From the NCBI GenBank assembly GCA_016292455.1, contig JAEDIL010000045.1, positions 1-14,097 on the forward strand: a stretch of 14,097 nt of DNA, written 5' to 3'. Both the position numbers and the translations under genes were made by a program. The notes below the pieces were generated by a model, which was not told the DNA's origin, ran no database searches, and saw only the letters and a list, made by a program, of their open reading frames with translations. This DNA comes from Clostridiaceae bacterium (GTDB taxonomy: Bacteria; Bacillota; Clostridia; Oscillospirales; Acutalibacteraceae). Shown here in pieces: positions 1 through 6,156 of the stretch (within the stretch, counting starts at the first letter, position 1; each line of letters opens with the position of its first letter).

Positions 1-88
1 TGTTTCTTCTGACAAACGGGTCAAAAAGTATTTTGTTTTTTCCGTCGTCAATGCCGATTGTGGCAGTTCCATACCATGTTACTTTCAT
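1..88 (-). CDS. MBL-fold metal-dependent hydrolase, N-terminal fragment
   Basis: The complement of the first 88 bases encodes 29 residues beginning MKVTWYGTATIGIDDGKNKI and then LFDPFVRRN before the window edge. The pattern of a short first beta strand, a G-T-A turn, an acidic beta strand and then LFDP is the usual opening of metallo-beta-lactamase-fold hydrolases of the UlaG-like type, where the Asp of LFDP sits at the end of the second strand. The metal-binding HxHxDH motif would lie outside the window, so family assignment rests only on the N-terminus. The start is secure: AGGAGG lies 6 nt upstream (95-100) and a sigma-A promoter sits behind it. Substrate cannot be inferred. Confidence 0.6.
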   Translation of the reverse strand, partial: MKVTWYGTATIGIDDGKNKILFDPFVRRN

Positions 89-125
89 TGTTTTCCTCCT
101 ATATGCCCGAAAATGGCATACAGGA

Positions 126-154
126 ATTTTATCACACGCATAAAGGAAAAACAA
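126..154 (-). promoter_or_regulatory. Sigma-A promoter of the MBL-fold hydrolase gene
   Basis: On the minus strand TTGTTT (149-154) and TAAAAT (126-131) are separated by exactly 17 bp, with a TG dinucleotide one base upstream of the -10 (extended -10). The predicted start near 119 gives a short leader. That leader contains a small inverted repeat (TATGCC/GGCATA, within about 101-120) just before the AGGAGG of the gene. Confidence 0.7.
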
Positions 155-303
155 CTTGTGAGAAATTTTGTTACGCAATGTTTACGATTAGTTAAATGAG
201 TTCATTTTCTGTTCAACAATGGGAAAAGTCATTGCTTCTGCGCGGAATTCAAGCGGTTGTCAAAACGTTTTTTTGTGTTGCCGATTCGACCGGATTAACT
301 GTC
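155..303. other. Intergenic stretch with no recognisable gene
   Basis: Between the hydrolase promoter and the hairpin array I find no plausible open frame with a ribosome binding site and no RNA gene. There is only a weak inverted repeat (CAATG/CATTG near 215-233). It appears to be ordinary spacer between the promoter and the repeat array. Confidence 0.4.
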
Positions 304-475
304 GCAATATAATGAAATATTGCTGCGCAATATGAAATAATCTGACGATTATGAAATATTTTGTCTTGCGGCAAAATATGAAATAAAATTCGCCTATTAC
401 ATTTGCGAAGCAAATATTTCATAGCGTCAGCTATTTCATATCCGCAGGATATTTCACTCGCCGCAGGCGAATTTC
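304..475. repeat. Array of seven small hairpins separated by GAAAT/ATTTC pentamers
   Basis: Seven short palindromes follow one another almost without spacers: 317-333, 337-352, 356-379, 401-415, 421-434, 438-452 and 458-470. Stems are 5-8 bp and perfect; loops are 3-4 nt (TGC, TGAC, GAA, GTCA, GCA, GCA), except the third, whose 8-nt loop can close further to TTGC. Stem sequences differ, but a pentamer is conserved between them: GAAAT at 314, 334, 353 and 380, then its complement ATTTC at 416, 433, 451 and 471. The array is therefore two head-to-head halves of four pentamers each. A 9-bp inverted repeat (386-394 with 466-474) can pair around the second half. It lies directly 3' of the four-helix-bundle gene. 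I do not recognise it as a named repeat family; the layout recalls REP/BIME elements. Confidence 0.8.
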
Positions 476-535
476 ATTATGTAACGAAAGTCAAACTATT
501 TATATTTGATTTGCTTCATATTCTCCTTTGCGGTG

Positions 536-847
536 TTAATTGATGAAATCAATATTTTTTTTAATTTCAATACACTTCTTATGTATTTCTTTATTGTTAT
601 AGTATCCACCATCTATCAGAAGCTCAATCCAATATTCTGTTTCATAACACTCTTTTAACGCAATTTGAAGTTTTGAAACAAAATCAGCTTTACTATGTGC
701 ATAAAACGCTTCTCGTATATTTGCACCTATACTTGTGCCTGAACGAATAAATTGATTTATCAAAACACCTTCACATTTAGTTGCTCGTAATTCCTTGCAT
801 GCTTTTAAAACTTCATTAGATTTATTTATCAAAGGGCTGTCTTTCAT
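536..847 (-). CDS. Four-helix-bundle (S23/IVS-type) protein, C-terminus frameshifted
   Basis: The 103-residue product has the hallmark core of the S23-like four-helix-bundle family: QFIRSGTSIGANIREA at about 32-47, then SKADFVSKLQIALKECYETE at about 52-71, then YWIELL. Members occur in 23S rRNA intervening sequences, and a relative (Avd) binds RNA and reverse transcriptase in diversity-generating retroelements. The start at 847 is chosen because AAAGGTGG precedes it at normal spacing; an upstream in-frame ATG at 913 gives an untypical hydrophobic extension. The frame ends early, just after a run of eight A on the coding strand (555-562). Removing one base there continues the protein as ILISSINTAKENMKQIKYK to a stop at 496-498, which matches the usual family C-terminus and gives 116 residues. 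The gene is distinctly AT-rich relative to its neighbours, suggesting transfer. Whether it is a pseudogene, slippage-regulated or a sequencing error cannot be told here. Confidence 0.85.
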   Translation of the reverse strand: MKDSPLINKSNEVLKACKELRATKCEGVLINQFIRSGTSIGANIREAFYAHSKADFVSKLQIALKECYETEYWIELLIDGGYYNNKEIHKKCIEIKKNIDFIN

Positions 848-908
848 CAGATTACCACCTTTCACAAATATATTGTAACAATAAAAGCTACATATTAAAA
901 TATACTTC

Positions 909-990
909 TTCACTATTCACTCTTACTTCTTACCTGAAATTCCGTTCACGAAAGTTTTCCCAGTGAAGAGTGAATAGTTAATAGTGAACA
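909..990. repeat. Inverted GTGAATAG-type repeats flanking the cassette end
   Basis: TTCACTATTCACTC (909-922) reappears inverted as GAGTGAATAGTTAA at 968-981, a match with one mismatch in 14. The right copy is extended by further short direct repeats of AGTGAA/AATAGTGAA up to about 990. A second, perfect 15-bp inverted pair (937-951 with 1012-1026) is nested across it, the outer copy being one arm of the tRNA terminator. These repeats lie upstream of the four-helix-bundle gene and look like the boundary of an inserted element. Confidence 0.6.
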
Positions 991-993
991 AGT

Positions 994-1028
994 AAAAAAT
1001 TCCGCCCACTGTCGTGAACGGAATTTTT
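994..1028 (-). terminator. Rho-independent terminator of tRNA-Thr
   Basis: An 11-bp stem (994-1004 with 1019-1029) continues after a 2x2 mismatch as a 3-bp CAC/GTG stem around a TGTC loop. The A/T-rich outer pairs supply the U tract in the leftward direction and would also act in the other direction. It begins immediately after the encoded CCA of the tRNA. No hairpin with a T tract separates the dnaC-like gene from the tRNA, so it may also end the exporter/dnaD/dnaC transcript. Confidence 0.7.
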
Positions 1029-1104
1029 TGGAGCTACTGGTCGGACTCGAACCGACGGCCTGCGCATTACGAATGCGCTGCTCTACCAACTGAGCCACAG
1101 TAGC
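1029..1104 (-). tRNA. tRNA-Thr (anticodon CGT)
   Basis: The complement folds as a full cloverleaf. The acceptor is GCTACTG/CAGTAGC (7 bp), the D stem GCTC/GAGC, the anticodon stem GCGCA/TGCGC with loop TTCGTAA (anticodon CGT, reading ACG Thr codons), a 5-nt variable loop, and the T stem GTCGG/CCGAC with loop TTCGAGT. The discriminator is T and CCA is encoded in the gene (1029-1031). A near-consensus promoter precedes it and a hairpin terminator abuts its 3' end. Confidence 0.97.
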
Positions 1105-1157
1105 ATATAATATCTTTATCCTTCCGGAAGCGACTGTTCAATCACAATCGCCAAGAT

Positions 1158-1186
1158 ACTATATCATATAATCATTGAAATGTAAA
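1158..1186 (-). promoter_or_regulatory. Sigma-A promoter of tRNA-Thr
   Basis: TTTACA (1181-1186) and TATAGT (1158-1163) on the minus strand are separated by 17 bp. The predicted transcription start near 1151 gives a leader of about 46 nt before the mature 5' end at 1104. Confidence 0.75.
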
Positions 1187-1202
1187 GAACTTTTTCGTTT
1201 TT

Positions 1203-2183
1203 TCAGCTCTTTTTCTTCTGCCTGATGTCTGTGCCGATAAGCAGCAGTCTTTCGCTCGTTCCGATAATTCTCGAAGTGACGCGCTGTGAATAACGCTCTT
1301 CAAGCTCGGAAAGCGAGAGGTTTGTGCTGATTATCATCGGCTTTCCCGAATTTATTCTTGTGTTGACAATGTTATAAAGGGAAGCCACGGTGAACTGGGT
1401 TGAAAACTCTGCGCCGAGGTCATCAAGAATCAGAAGATCGCTTTCATAAAGGCGGTCTGAGATGCTCTCCGTAATCTTTTCGCGCGAAAACTGTTCTTTT
1501 TGGAGTGCGTCCATAACGGTATGGATGCTTGCGTAGTAAACGTCAAAACCGCGCTCAATTGCTTTGTTTGCAATTGCGAGCGAAAGGTGCGTTTTTCCGA
1601 GACCGGTTTTGCCGGTCAGAAGGAGGTTGCAGCTTTCAGATGAAAACTTTTCGGCATAGCTTTTGCAGAATCTCAGCGTTCCTGTTGCAAGCTGACGGGG
1701 ACTGACCGAAAGCTTTGAATCGGCTTCGTCTGAATAAAGGCTTGTGTCAAAGTTTTCAAAGGTACATTTTTTCATGCTCGGTGCAACGCCGAGCTCATCT
1801 TTTGCGGTTTGTCTGATAAGTTCCGTGTAGCATTTGCAGTAGTAGCCTGCGTGGGAGCCTGTGTCGTTGCAGACGGGGCATGTGTATTTTATATCAAGAT
1901 AATCTTCCGGAAAGCCTGCTTTCAGAAGAGCGGCTTTCCGTTTTTCCTGAGCTTTCAGGTTCTTTTCCGAAAGGCTCAGAACAAAGCCTTTTGCGTCTTC
2001 TCCCATGGAAATGCTTTTAATTGCTTCGGCGGCAAAAGCAGCCATTTCGCGCTCTGCCTCTTCAATTTCGGGGCAGACGGCAACCGCAGCGGCTCGGCGC
2101 TGTTCCTGCTCGTTTTCAGCTTTTCGCCGCCGCTCGTCAAGAATGTTTTTCGCTTTGATATAAACACTTCTTCTGTAAGCCAT
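1203..2183 (-). CDS. DnaC/DnaI-type helicase loader ATPase
   Basis: This 326-residue AAA+ protein resembles the loaders that place the replicative helicase on DNA. The N-terminal third is a charged, Ala/Arg/Glu-rich region, probably helical. It is followed by a putative zinc site, CPVCNDTG and CKC (C102, C105, C116, C118). The C-terminal AAA+ domain has Walker A GKTGLGKT (191-198), Walker B LLILDDLGAE (250-259), sensor-1 STN (286-288) and a QRVTSRI arginine-finger segment (300-306). The start at 2183 has AAGGAG 7 nt upstream, overlapping the stop of the dnaD-like gene, and only 11 nt separate the two genes. Transcription probably continues toward the tRNA. Whether it is the housekeeping loader or a paralogue cannot be decided from one window, but the dnaD partner and lack of phage genes favour a housekeeping primosome role. 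Confidence 0.88.
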   Translation of the reverse strand: MAYRRSVYIKAKNILDERRRKAENEQEQRRAAAVAVCPEIEEAEREMAAFAAEAIKSISMGEDAKGFVLSLSEKNLKAQEKRKAALLKAGFPEDYLDIKYTCPVCNDTGSHAGYYCKCYTELIRQTAKDELGVAPSMKKCTFENFDTSLYSDEADSKLSVSPRQLATGTLRFCKSYAEKFSSESCNLLLTGKTGLGKTHLSLAIANKAIERGFDVYYASIHTVMDALQKEQFSREKITESISDRLYESDLLILDDLGAEFSTQFTVASLYNIVNTRINSGKPMIISTNLSLSELEERYSQRVTSRIIGTSERLLLIGTDIRQKKKS

Positions 2184-2194
2184 CTCTCTGCTCC

Positions 2195-3250
2195 TTATTC
2201 TTCGTCATCAAGGTATCTGAGTGCAACAAGATTTTTTTCAAATTCACCGATGCTGTACGATGCGTTGCTTGAAAAGACCTCCTGCTTTTTCTTTGCGCTT
2301 TTCTTTTTGTCTTTTCCAAAATTGCTTTCGTTCCAACGCTCCTGTTCCCGGGCGGCGTCGGACGGAGATTTCACTCCCTTTTCGTGCCAGCTTTTGAGAA
2401 CCTTGTTCATATATTCAAGGTTCATCTTGCCGGTATTGTCAACGCAGATTTCATAGGCAAGACAAATCATTTCGCAGGAAAAGCCGAATTCCCTTGACCA
2501 GATGTTCAAAAATCTGCGCTGCTTTGCGGTGGGCTTCGGGTTCTTGATTCCTGTCAGGTCGCAAAATTGACGCCAAAGTCCGTCAGCCTCGTTCTGTATG
2601 CTTATATATTCCTCTGCCGCCTCAATGGTGTCAATTTCCTTTTCGCTCCATTCCTTGCCGACAGAGGCTATGTATTTATATCCCGTCTTGCCTTTTGAAA
2701 GGGCATATTCAAGCAGCATCAGTATGACCTCAGGGGGAAGTCCGTAGCTGTCGTGGAGCATGATGAGAATGGACTGACCTTCATATCCGATGGTTTTTCC
2801 GAGAATATTCTGCGCTTCACTGAAAAGCAGGCGAAGCTGTTCGCATTCACTGCAACGGACGGCAATCTGCTCGTGACTGGGGCGCGAAATGGGAAGCTCG
2901 GCAACTTTTTTGACCTGCGCTTTCCTCTCCGGTGCCGCTTCGGGGACGGGCGCGGCTTTTTCTTTTTTTTGCTCCGGCTGTTCCGTCTCTGCGCTTTGCG
3001 GCTGTTCTGCGTCTTTGAGAACAAGGCCGCGTTCAAGCCAGAACACCATTGCGTCCGAAACATCGCCTCTGTCCGCGCCGAGCGCTTTTGCAATAGCCTC
3101 GCAGGAGGTGTCGCCGGCGGGAGAGTTGCAGTAAAGATACAGCAGCGCCTTGATTCCGACTGCACCGGCAAGGCGGAGATTTTCATTGACAACAGACTTG
3201 GGCAGAACAAAAACGTCGCCGTAAGCCTCGGGATTTATTTTGTAGTTCAT
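2195..3250 (-). CDS. DnaD-domain primosome protein
   Basis: This 351-residue protein has the layout of low-GC Gram-positive DnaD/DnaB replication-initiation proteins. Residues 1-80 form a winged-helix-like N-terminus. Residues about 82-125 are a low-complexity Glu/Gln/Pro/Ala/Lys linker. Two consecutive DnaD-like helical domains follow at about 138-217 (with ILGKTIGYEGQSILIMLHDSYG and YKYIASVGKEW) and 225-300 (ending in the typical YMNKVLKSWHEKG). A lysine-rich tail and a short acidic C-terminus follow. These proteins remodel DNA and recruit helicase and loader; the helicase-loader ATPase is encoded 11 nt downstream, a common Clostridia arrangement. AAAGGAA lies just before the ATG. Between it and the exporter ATPase gene (35 nt) is a compact hairpin (AGCGGC/GCCGCT, 3270-3284) without a T tract on the transcribed strand. 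Confidence 0.88.
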   Translation of the reverse strand: MNYKINPEAYGDVFVLPKSVVNENLRLAGAVGIKALLYLYCNSPAGDTSCEAIAKALGADRGDVSDAMVFWLERGLVLKDAEQPQSAETEQPEQKKEKAAPVPEAAPERKAQVKKVAELPISRPSHEQIAVRCSECEQLRLLFSEAQNILGKTIGYEGQSILIMLHDSYGLPPEVILMLLEYALSKGKTGYKYIASVGKEWSEKEIDTIEAAEEYISIQNEADGLWRQFCDLTGIKNPKPTAKQRRFLNIWSREFGFSCEMICLAYEICVDNTGKMNLEYMNKVLKSWHEKGVKSPSDAAREQERWNESNFGKDKKKSAKKKQEVFSSNASYSIGEFEKNLVALRYLDDEE

Positions 3251-3269
3251 TTTTTCCTTTCATACAGTG

Positions 3270-3284
3270 AGCGGCAAAGCCGCT
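3270..3284. other. Intercistronic hairpin between exporter and dnaD-like genes
   Basis: A perfect 6-bp GC-rich stem with an AAA loop sits in the 35-nt gap. In the direction of transcription of the neighbouring genes it is not followed by T residues, so it is more likely an mRNA-processing or stability element than a terminator. On the plus strand it is followed only by TTT. Confidence 0.4.
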
Positions 3285-3285
3285 T

Positions 3286-4029
3286 TTACTTGTTTACTGT
3301 CATATTCTGATATATTTTTCCGATTTCCGAACTTTCTCCGGCGGCAATAATCTGTCCGTGGTCAAGAATAATGGCTTTGTTGCAAAGCTCCTCAACCTTT
3401 CCGGTGCTGTGGGAGACATAGAGCACTGTTACGCCCTCACCCATCAGACTTTCAATTCGTTTCTGGCTTTTTGCCCTGAATGCGGCGTCACCGACGCTGA
3501 GAACTTCGTCAAGAATCAGAACATCGGGTTTCACAGCTGTCGCAATTGCAAAGCCCAGACGTGCTTTCATGCCTGAGGAATAGCTTTTGAGAGGGGAGTC
3601 AATGAAATCTTCAAGTTCTGCAAATTCAACAATTTCGTCGAACTTGCTTTCAATGAACTCTCTTGGAAAGCCCATTGTTGCGGCGTAGAGATAGACGTTT
3701 TCTCTGCCGCTGTAATTTTTGTCGAAGCCTGCGCCGAGCTCGAGCAGCGGCGCAACAACACCTCTGACCTTAACCGAACCCTGCGTCGGTTTCAGAACGC
3801 CTGCAATAACTTTCAAAAGGGTACTCTTTCCGGCTCCGTTGAAGCCGAGGATGCCGACCCTGTCGCCCTTTTCAACCTTGAAGCTGACGTCGCGCAATGC
3901 CCAGAATTCAACATAGTGAAGCTGACGCTTGACAAGGCGGATAAAGTACTCCTTTATATTGTCAACACCCTCTTTGTTAATGTTGAACTTCATGCTGACA
4001 TGGTCAACCTCAACTGCGTATTTACTCAA
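3286..4029 (-). CDS. ABC transporter ATPase for polysaccharide/teichoic acid-type export
   Basis: This 247-residue nucleotide-binding subunit belongs to the Wzt/TagH group that powers export of lipid-linked glycans or teichoic acids through an ABC-2 permease. Motifs in order: Walker A GFNGAGKST (62-70), signature YSSGMKARL (150-158), Walker B VLILDE (170-175) with the VLSVGD D-loop, and H-loop SHS (about 206-208). The segment LLELGAGFDKNYSGRENV (about 96-113) is typical of this group. It ends soon after the ATPase core, so it lacks the C-terminal carbohydrate-binding domain of long Wzt proteins. The start is a TTG at 4027-4029 preceded by GAGGG; no nearby in-frame ATG is better. The permease gene ends 15 nt upstream, so the two are co-transcribed. 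The glycan substrate is unknown because no glycosyltransferase genes are in the window. Confidence 0.87.
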   Translation of the reverse strand: MSKYAVEVDHVSMKFNINKEGVDNIKEYFIRLVKRQLHYVEFWALRDVSFKVEKGDRVGILGFNGAGKSTLLKVIAGVLKPTQGSVKVRGVVAPLLELGAGFDKNYSGRENVYLYAATMGFPREFIESKFDEIVEFAELEDFIDSPLKSYSSGMKARLGFAIATAVKPDVLILDEVLSVGDAAFRAKSQKRIESLMGEGVTVLYVSHSTGKVEELCNKAIILDHGQIIAAGESSEIGKIYQNMTVNK

Positions 4030-4044
4030 AGAAATCCCTCTCTC

Positions 4045-4890
4045 TCAGATGTGAAGAATGAATTTGTCCTGCGATTTATAGAAGGAAACCATGCCGATAA
4101 CCAGTGCAATGACAGCGCAGCCTATGCAATACCACATCAGTTTTACGTCCCAGTAATGAACAAAGTCATCGCCCCAGATGACGGCGGCACGGAACATTCC
4201 GATTATTCCGTAAAGGGGATTGAGCTTGAAAACGAACAGCTGCCAGCCGTTCGGGTCGAAGTTGAGGCGATCCATGCTGTATACGATGGGGGTGGCATAA
4301 AAGAGCAGCGTTGTGATAACATCATATAGGTTTTCCATATCTCTGAAAAAGACGCACACCGTTGCAAGGAACATTCCGACGCCGAGGCTGAGAACAAAAA
4401 GAATGAGAATCGGAATGATGCAGTAAACTATTCTCCACGTGATGTGAATCGGGTGATTGTTCGTGATGTTGAAAAAGGCAATTACAACAACGAGGACGGA
4501 AAGCGAAATGAGGAAGGTCAGAAATGTTGAAAGCACCTGCGAAAACGGATAGATGTATTTAGGAACATAGACCTTTTTGATCATTGAAGAATTTGAACGG
4601 ATTGAGCGCATTGCTCTTTTTGTGGACTGCGTGAAGAACGTGTATAAAAGGCGGCCGATGAGAAGATAGACCGTATAGTTGCCGACTCCCTTTGAGCTTC
4701 GTCCGAAAACGTTGTTGAAAACAAAAACAAGAACAATGGTTGTCAGCAACGGCTGCAAAAATGTCCAGAACATCCCGAGCATGGAGTCCCTGTATTGAAG
4801 CTTGATGTTTTTTCTGACAAGCTCGCTGAGGAGAAACCTGTATTTTTTGAAGTTTTCCGTATGCTTGTCCAGCTTCTTGACTTTTCCCAT
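4045..4890 (-). CDS. ABC-2 type permease for polysaccharide/teichoic acid-type export
   Basis: This 281-residue integral membrane protein has the Wzm/TagG layout. A cytoplasmic N-terminus (LVRKNIKLQYRDSMLGMFW, about 28-46) leads into six hydrophobic segments, the first around FLQPLLTTIVLVFVF. The family signature YRDSMLGMFWTFLQPL is present, as is the NPLYGIIGMFR segment near the last third. It would form the dimeric channel for the ATPase encoded 15 nt downstream. AAGGAGG lies 6 nt before the ATG and a consensus promoter lies 45 nt upstream, so this is the first gene of the exporter/dnaD/dnaC unit. Substrate is inferred only at the class level. Confidence 0.87.
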   Translation of the reverse strand: MGKVKKLDKHTENFKKYRFLLSELVRKNIKLQYRDSMLGMFWTFLQPLLTTIVLVFVFNNVFGRSSKGVGNYTVYLLIGRLLYTFFTQSTKRAMRSIRSNSSMIKKVYVPKYIYPFSQVLSTFLTFLISLSVLVVVIAFFNITNNHPIHITWRIVYCIIPILILFVLSLGVGMFLATVCVFFRDMENLYDVITTLLFYATPIVYSMDRLNFDPNGWQLFVFKLNPLYGIIGMFRAAVIWGDDFVHYWDVKLMWYCIGCAVIALVIGMVSFYKSQDKFILHI

Positions 4891-4935
4891 TTATATCCTC
4901 CTTATGAAAGAAAACGGCAGAATAATCTGTTTATC

Positions 4936-4964
4936 ATTGTATCACAACTTTTATGATTTATCAA
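4936..4964 (-). promoter_or_regulatory. Sigma-A promoter of the exporter/dnaD/dnaC unit
   Basis: On the minus strand TTGATA (4959-4964) and TACAAT (4936-4941) are 17 bp apart, with a TG extended -10. It fires away from the rightward promoter at 5038-5065; the two -35 boxes are about 73 bp apart. Confidence 0.75.
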
Positions 4965-5037
4965 TACCGGACGCGATGTGTTTCTTTTTAACTGTGAAAA
5001 AGCCGGCGGAAAAAGAAAAATTTTCCCTTTTCACCCC

Positions 5038-5065
5038 TTGAAAAATTGTGAAAGCGTGATATAAT
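5038..5065 (+). promoter_or_regulatory. Sigma-A promoter of the PHP gene
   Basis: TTGAAA (5038-5043) and a perfect TATAAT (5060-5065) are separated by 16 bp, with a TG extended -10. Transcription would begin near 5072. If the TTG at 5252 is the start codon, the mRNA has an unusually long leader of about 180 nt. Confidence 0.75.
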
Positions 5066-5192
5066 CAAAGTATCTATTGTAATATCGCGGTAGTTTAACC
5101 TTTTTTGTATATGGTTTGCACCGTGCCGGGTTTGATATACCCAAAAAGAGAGATTATAGAGATTATCGAGAAAAAGAGAAAGGACCTTATAC

Positions 5193-5230
5193 CGGTCGAC
5201 ATGCGGGAGTTTTTTGCTCCCGGCCGACCG
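5193..5230 (+). promoter_or_regulatory. Two-tier leader hairpin ahead of the PHP gene
   Basis: CGGTCG (5193-5198) pairs with CGACCG (5225-5230). Inside an internal loop, CGGGAG (5204-5209) pairs with CTCCCG (5217-5222) around a T-rich 7-nt loop. It lies 21 nt upstream of the preferred TTG start and its GGGAGAGG ribosome binding site. It would be a leader structure with that start, or coding sequence if translation begins further upstream. No T tract follows, so it is not a classical terminator. I do not recognise it as a known riboswitch. Confidence 0.45.
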
Positions 5231-5251
5231 AAAAGGGAGAGGAAAAATAAG

Positions 5252-6130
5252 TTGAAAGCAGATCTTCACTGCCACACCAAGCTTTCGGACGGAACCATGG
5301 GTATTGACGACATACTGGTTCTTGCAAAAAAAAGCGGCGTGACCACACTCGCAATTACCGACCATGACTGCCTTGCGGGGACTGTCCGCGCGCGCATGAT
5401 GGGGGAAAGATACGGAATTACCGTTATCCCCGGCGTTGAGCTGACCTGCACTGACCCGAAGCGCAAAAACAAGGCGCACCTGCTTTGCTACCTTCCCGAC
5501 AGCCCCGAAAGACTCGAAGGACTTTGCAAGCGCAACTCAATTATCCGCAAAAGCGCAGGAAGACTTATGGCGGTAAAGGCGTCCGCAATGTTTCCGATTA
5601 CGCCGGAGTTCATTGTCAAATGTGCTGCCGGCTCAACCAATATCTATAAGCAGCATATTATGCAAGCGCTGCTTGAAAGCGGATATACCACAACAATTTT
5701 CGGTTCCCTTTTTGATTCGCTTTTCAAAAAGGGCGGAAAAAACTGTATTCTTGCCGAATGTACCTATCCCTCTCCTCAGGAAACGCTTGAAGCCATTCAC
5801 GAGGCGGGCGGAATTGCCGTTCTTGCCCACCCGGGTTTTTACGACAATTTCGAGCTTCTTGACGAGCTCATTGAGCTTGGTCTTGACGGCGTTGAGGTCT
5901 GGCATCCGGAGAACACTCCCGAACAGCAGGAGTACCTGAGAAAAAAAGCGAAAAAGCATAAGCTTGTCATGACGGGCGGAAGCGATTTCCACGGCGGCTA
6001 TAACGCATATCCCGTAAAGCTCGGTGATTACGGTCCGGACGAGGATTCCCTTGCCGGTCTTTACAGCTACAAGGCGAGAATGAAAAGAAAGCAGAAAAAA
6101 GCGGCTGCCGCAGCATCGTCAGAAAAGTAA
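5252..6130 (+). CDS. PHP-domain phosphoesterase (TrpH/RNase AM-like)
   Basis: The protein is a metal-dependent PHP-fold phosphoesterase close to the TrpH/YciV group, whose characterised members hydrolyse 3',5'-nucleotide bisphosphates or degrade RNA 5'-to-3'. Visible metal and active-site motifs are DLHCHTKLSDGT (4-15), ITDHD (35-39), GVELTC, VLAHPG, GVEVWHPEN and GGSDFHG near the C-terminus. I prefer the TTG start at 5252. It has GGGAGAGG at good spacing, puts the first PHP motif at the N-terminus, and gives 292 residues, the usual size for TrpH. The open frame extends upstream to about 5105, but that part is rich in AGA, AGG and ATA codons and lacks a ribosome binding site at its first starts. 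A lysine/alanine-rich tail ends the protein. The next gene starts 26 nt after it, so both are probably co-transcribed. Confidence 0.85.
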   Translation: MKADLHCHTKLSDGTMGIDDILVLAKKSGVTTLAITDHDCLAGTVRARMMGERYGITVIPGVELTCTDPKRKNKAHLLCYLPDSPERLEGLCKRNSIIRKSAGRLMAVKASAMFPITPEFIVKCAAGSTNIYKQHIMQALLESGYTTTIFGSLFDSLFKKGGKNCILAECTYPSPQETLEAIHEAGGIAVLAHPGFYDNFELLDELIELGLDGVEVWHPENTPEQQEYLRKKAKKHKLVMTGGSDFHGGYNAYPVKLGDYGPDEDSLAGLYSYKARMKRKQKKAAAAASSEK

Positions 6131-6156
6131 CTATTTTCCGGGAGGTGTCATTTCTT

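Noticed and set aside
304..475. Hairpin array as a CRISPR array
   Set aside because: The conserved word is only 5 bp, spacing is 17-27 nt, the intervening parts are self-complementary, and no cas genes are nearby.
304..913. Diversity-generating retroelement
   Set aside because: The four-helix protein is distantly like Avd, but there is no reverse transcriptase, no template/variable repeat pair and no target gene with a variable C-type lectin domain.
848..913. Upstream ATG at 913 as start of the four-helix-bundle gene
   Set aside because: It adds a 22-residue hydrophobic, Cys-rich stretch not typical of the family, while AAAGGTGG sits correctly before the ATG at 847.
1809..2456. Rightward 215-codon open frame over the dnaC/dnaD-like genes
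   Set aside because: It is antisense to two well-supported genes, Phe/Ser-rich with no family motifs, and has no convincing ribosome binding site.
3270..3284. Hairpin as terminator of the exporter operon
   Set aside because: In the leftward direction it is followed by CACTG rather than a T tract.
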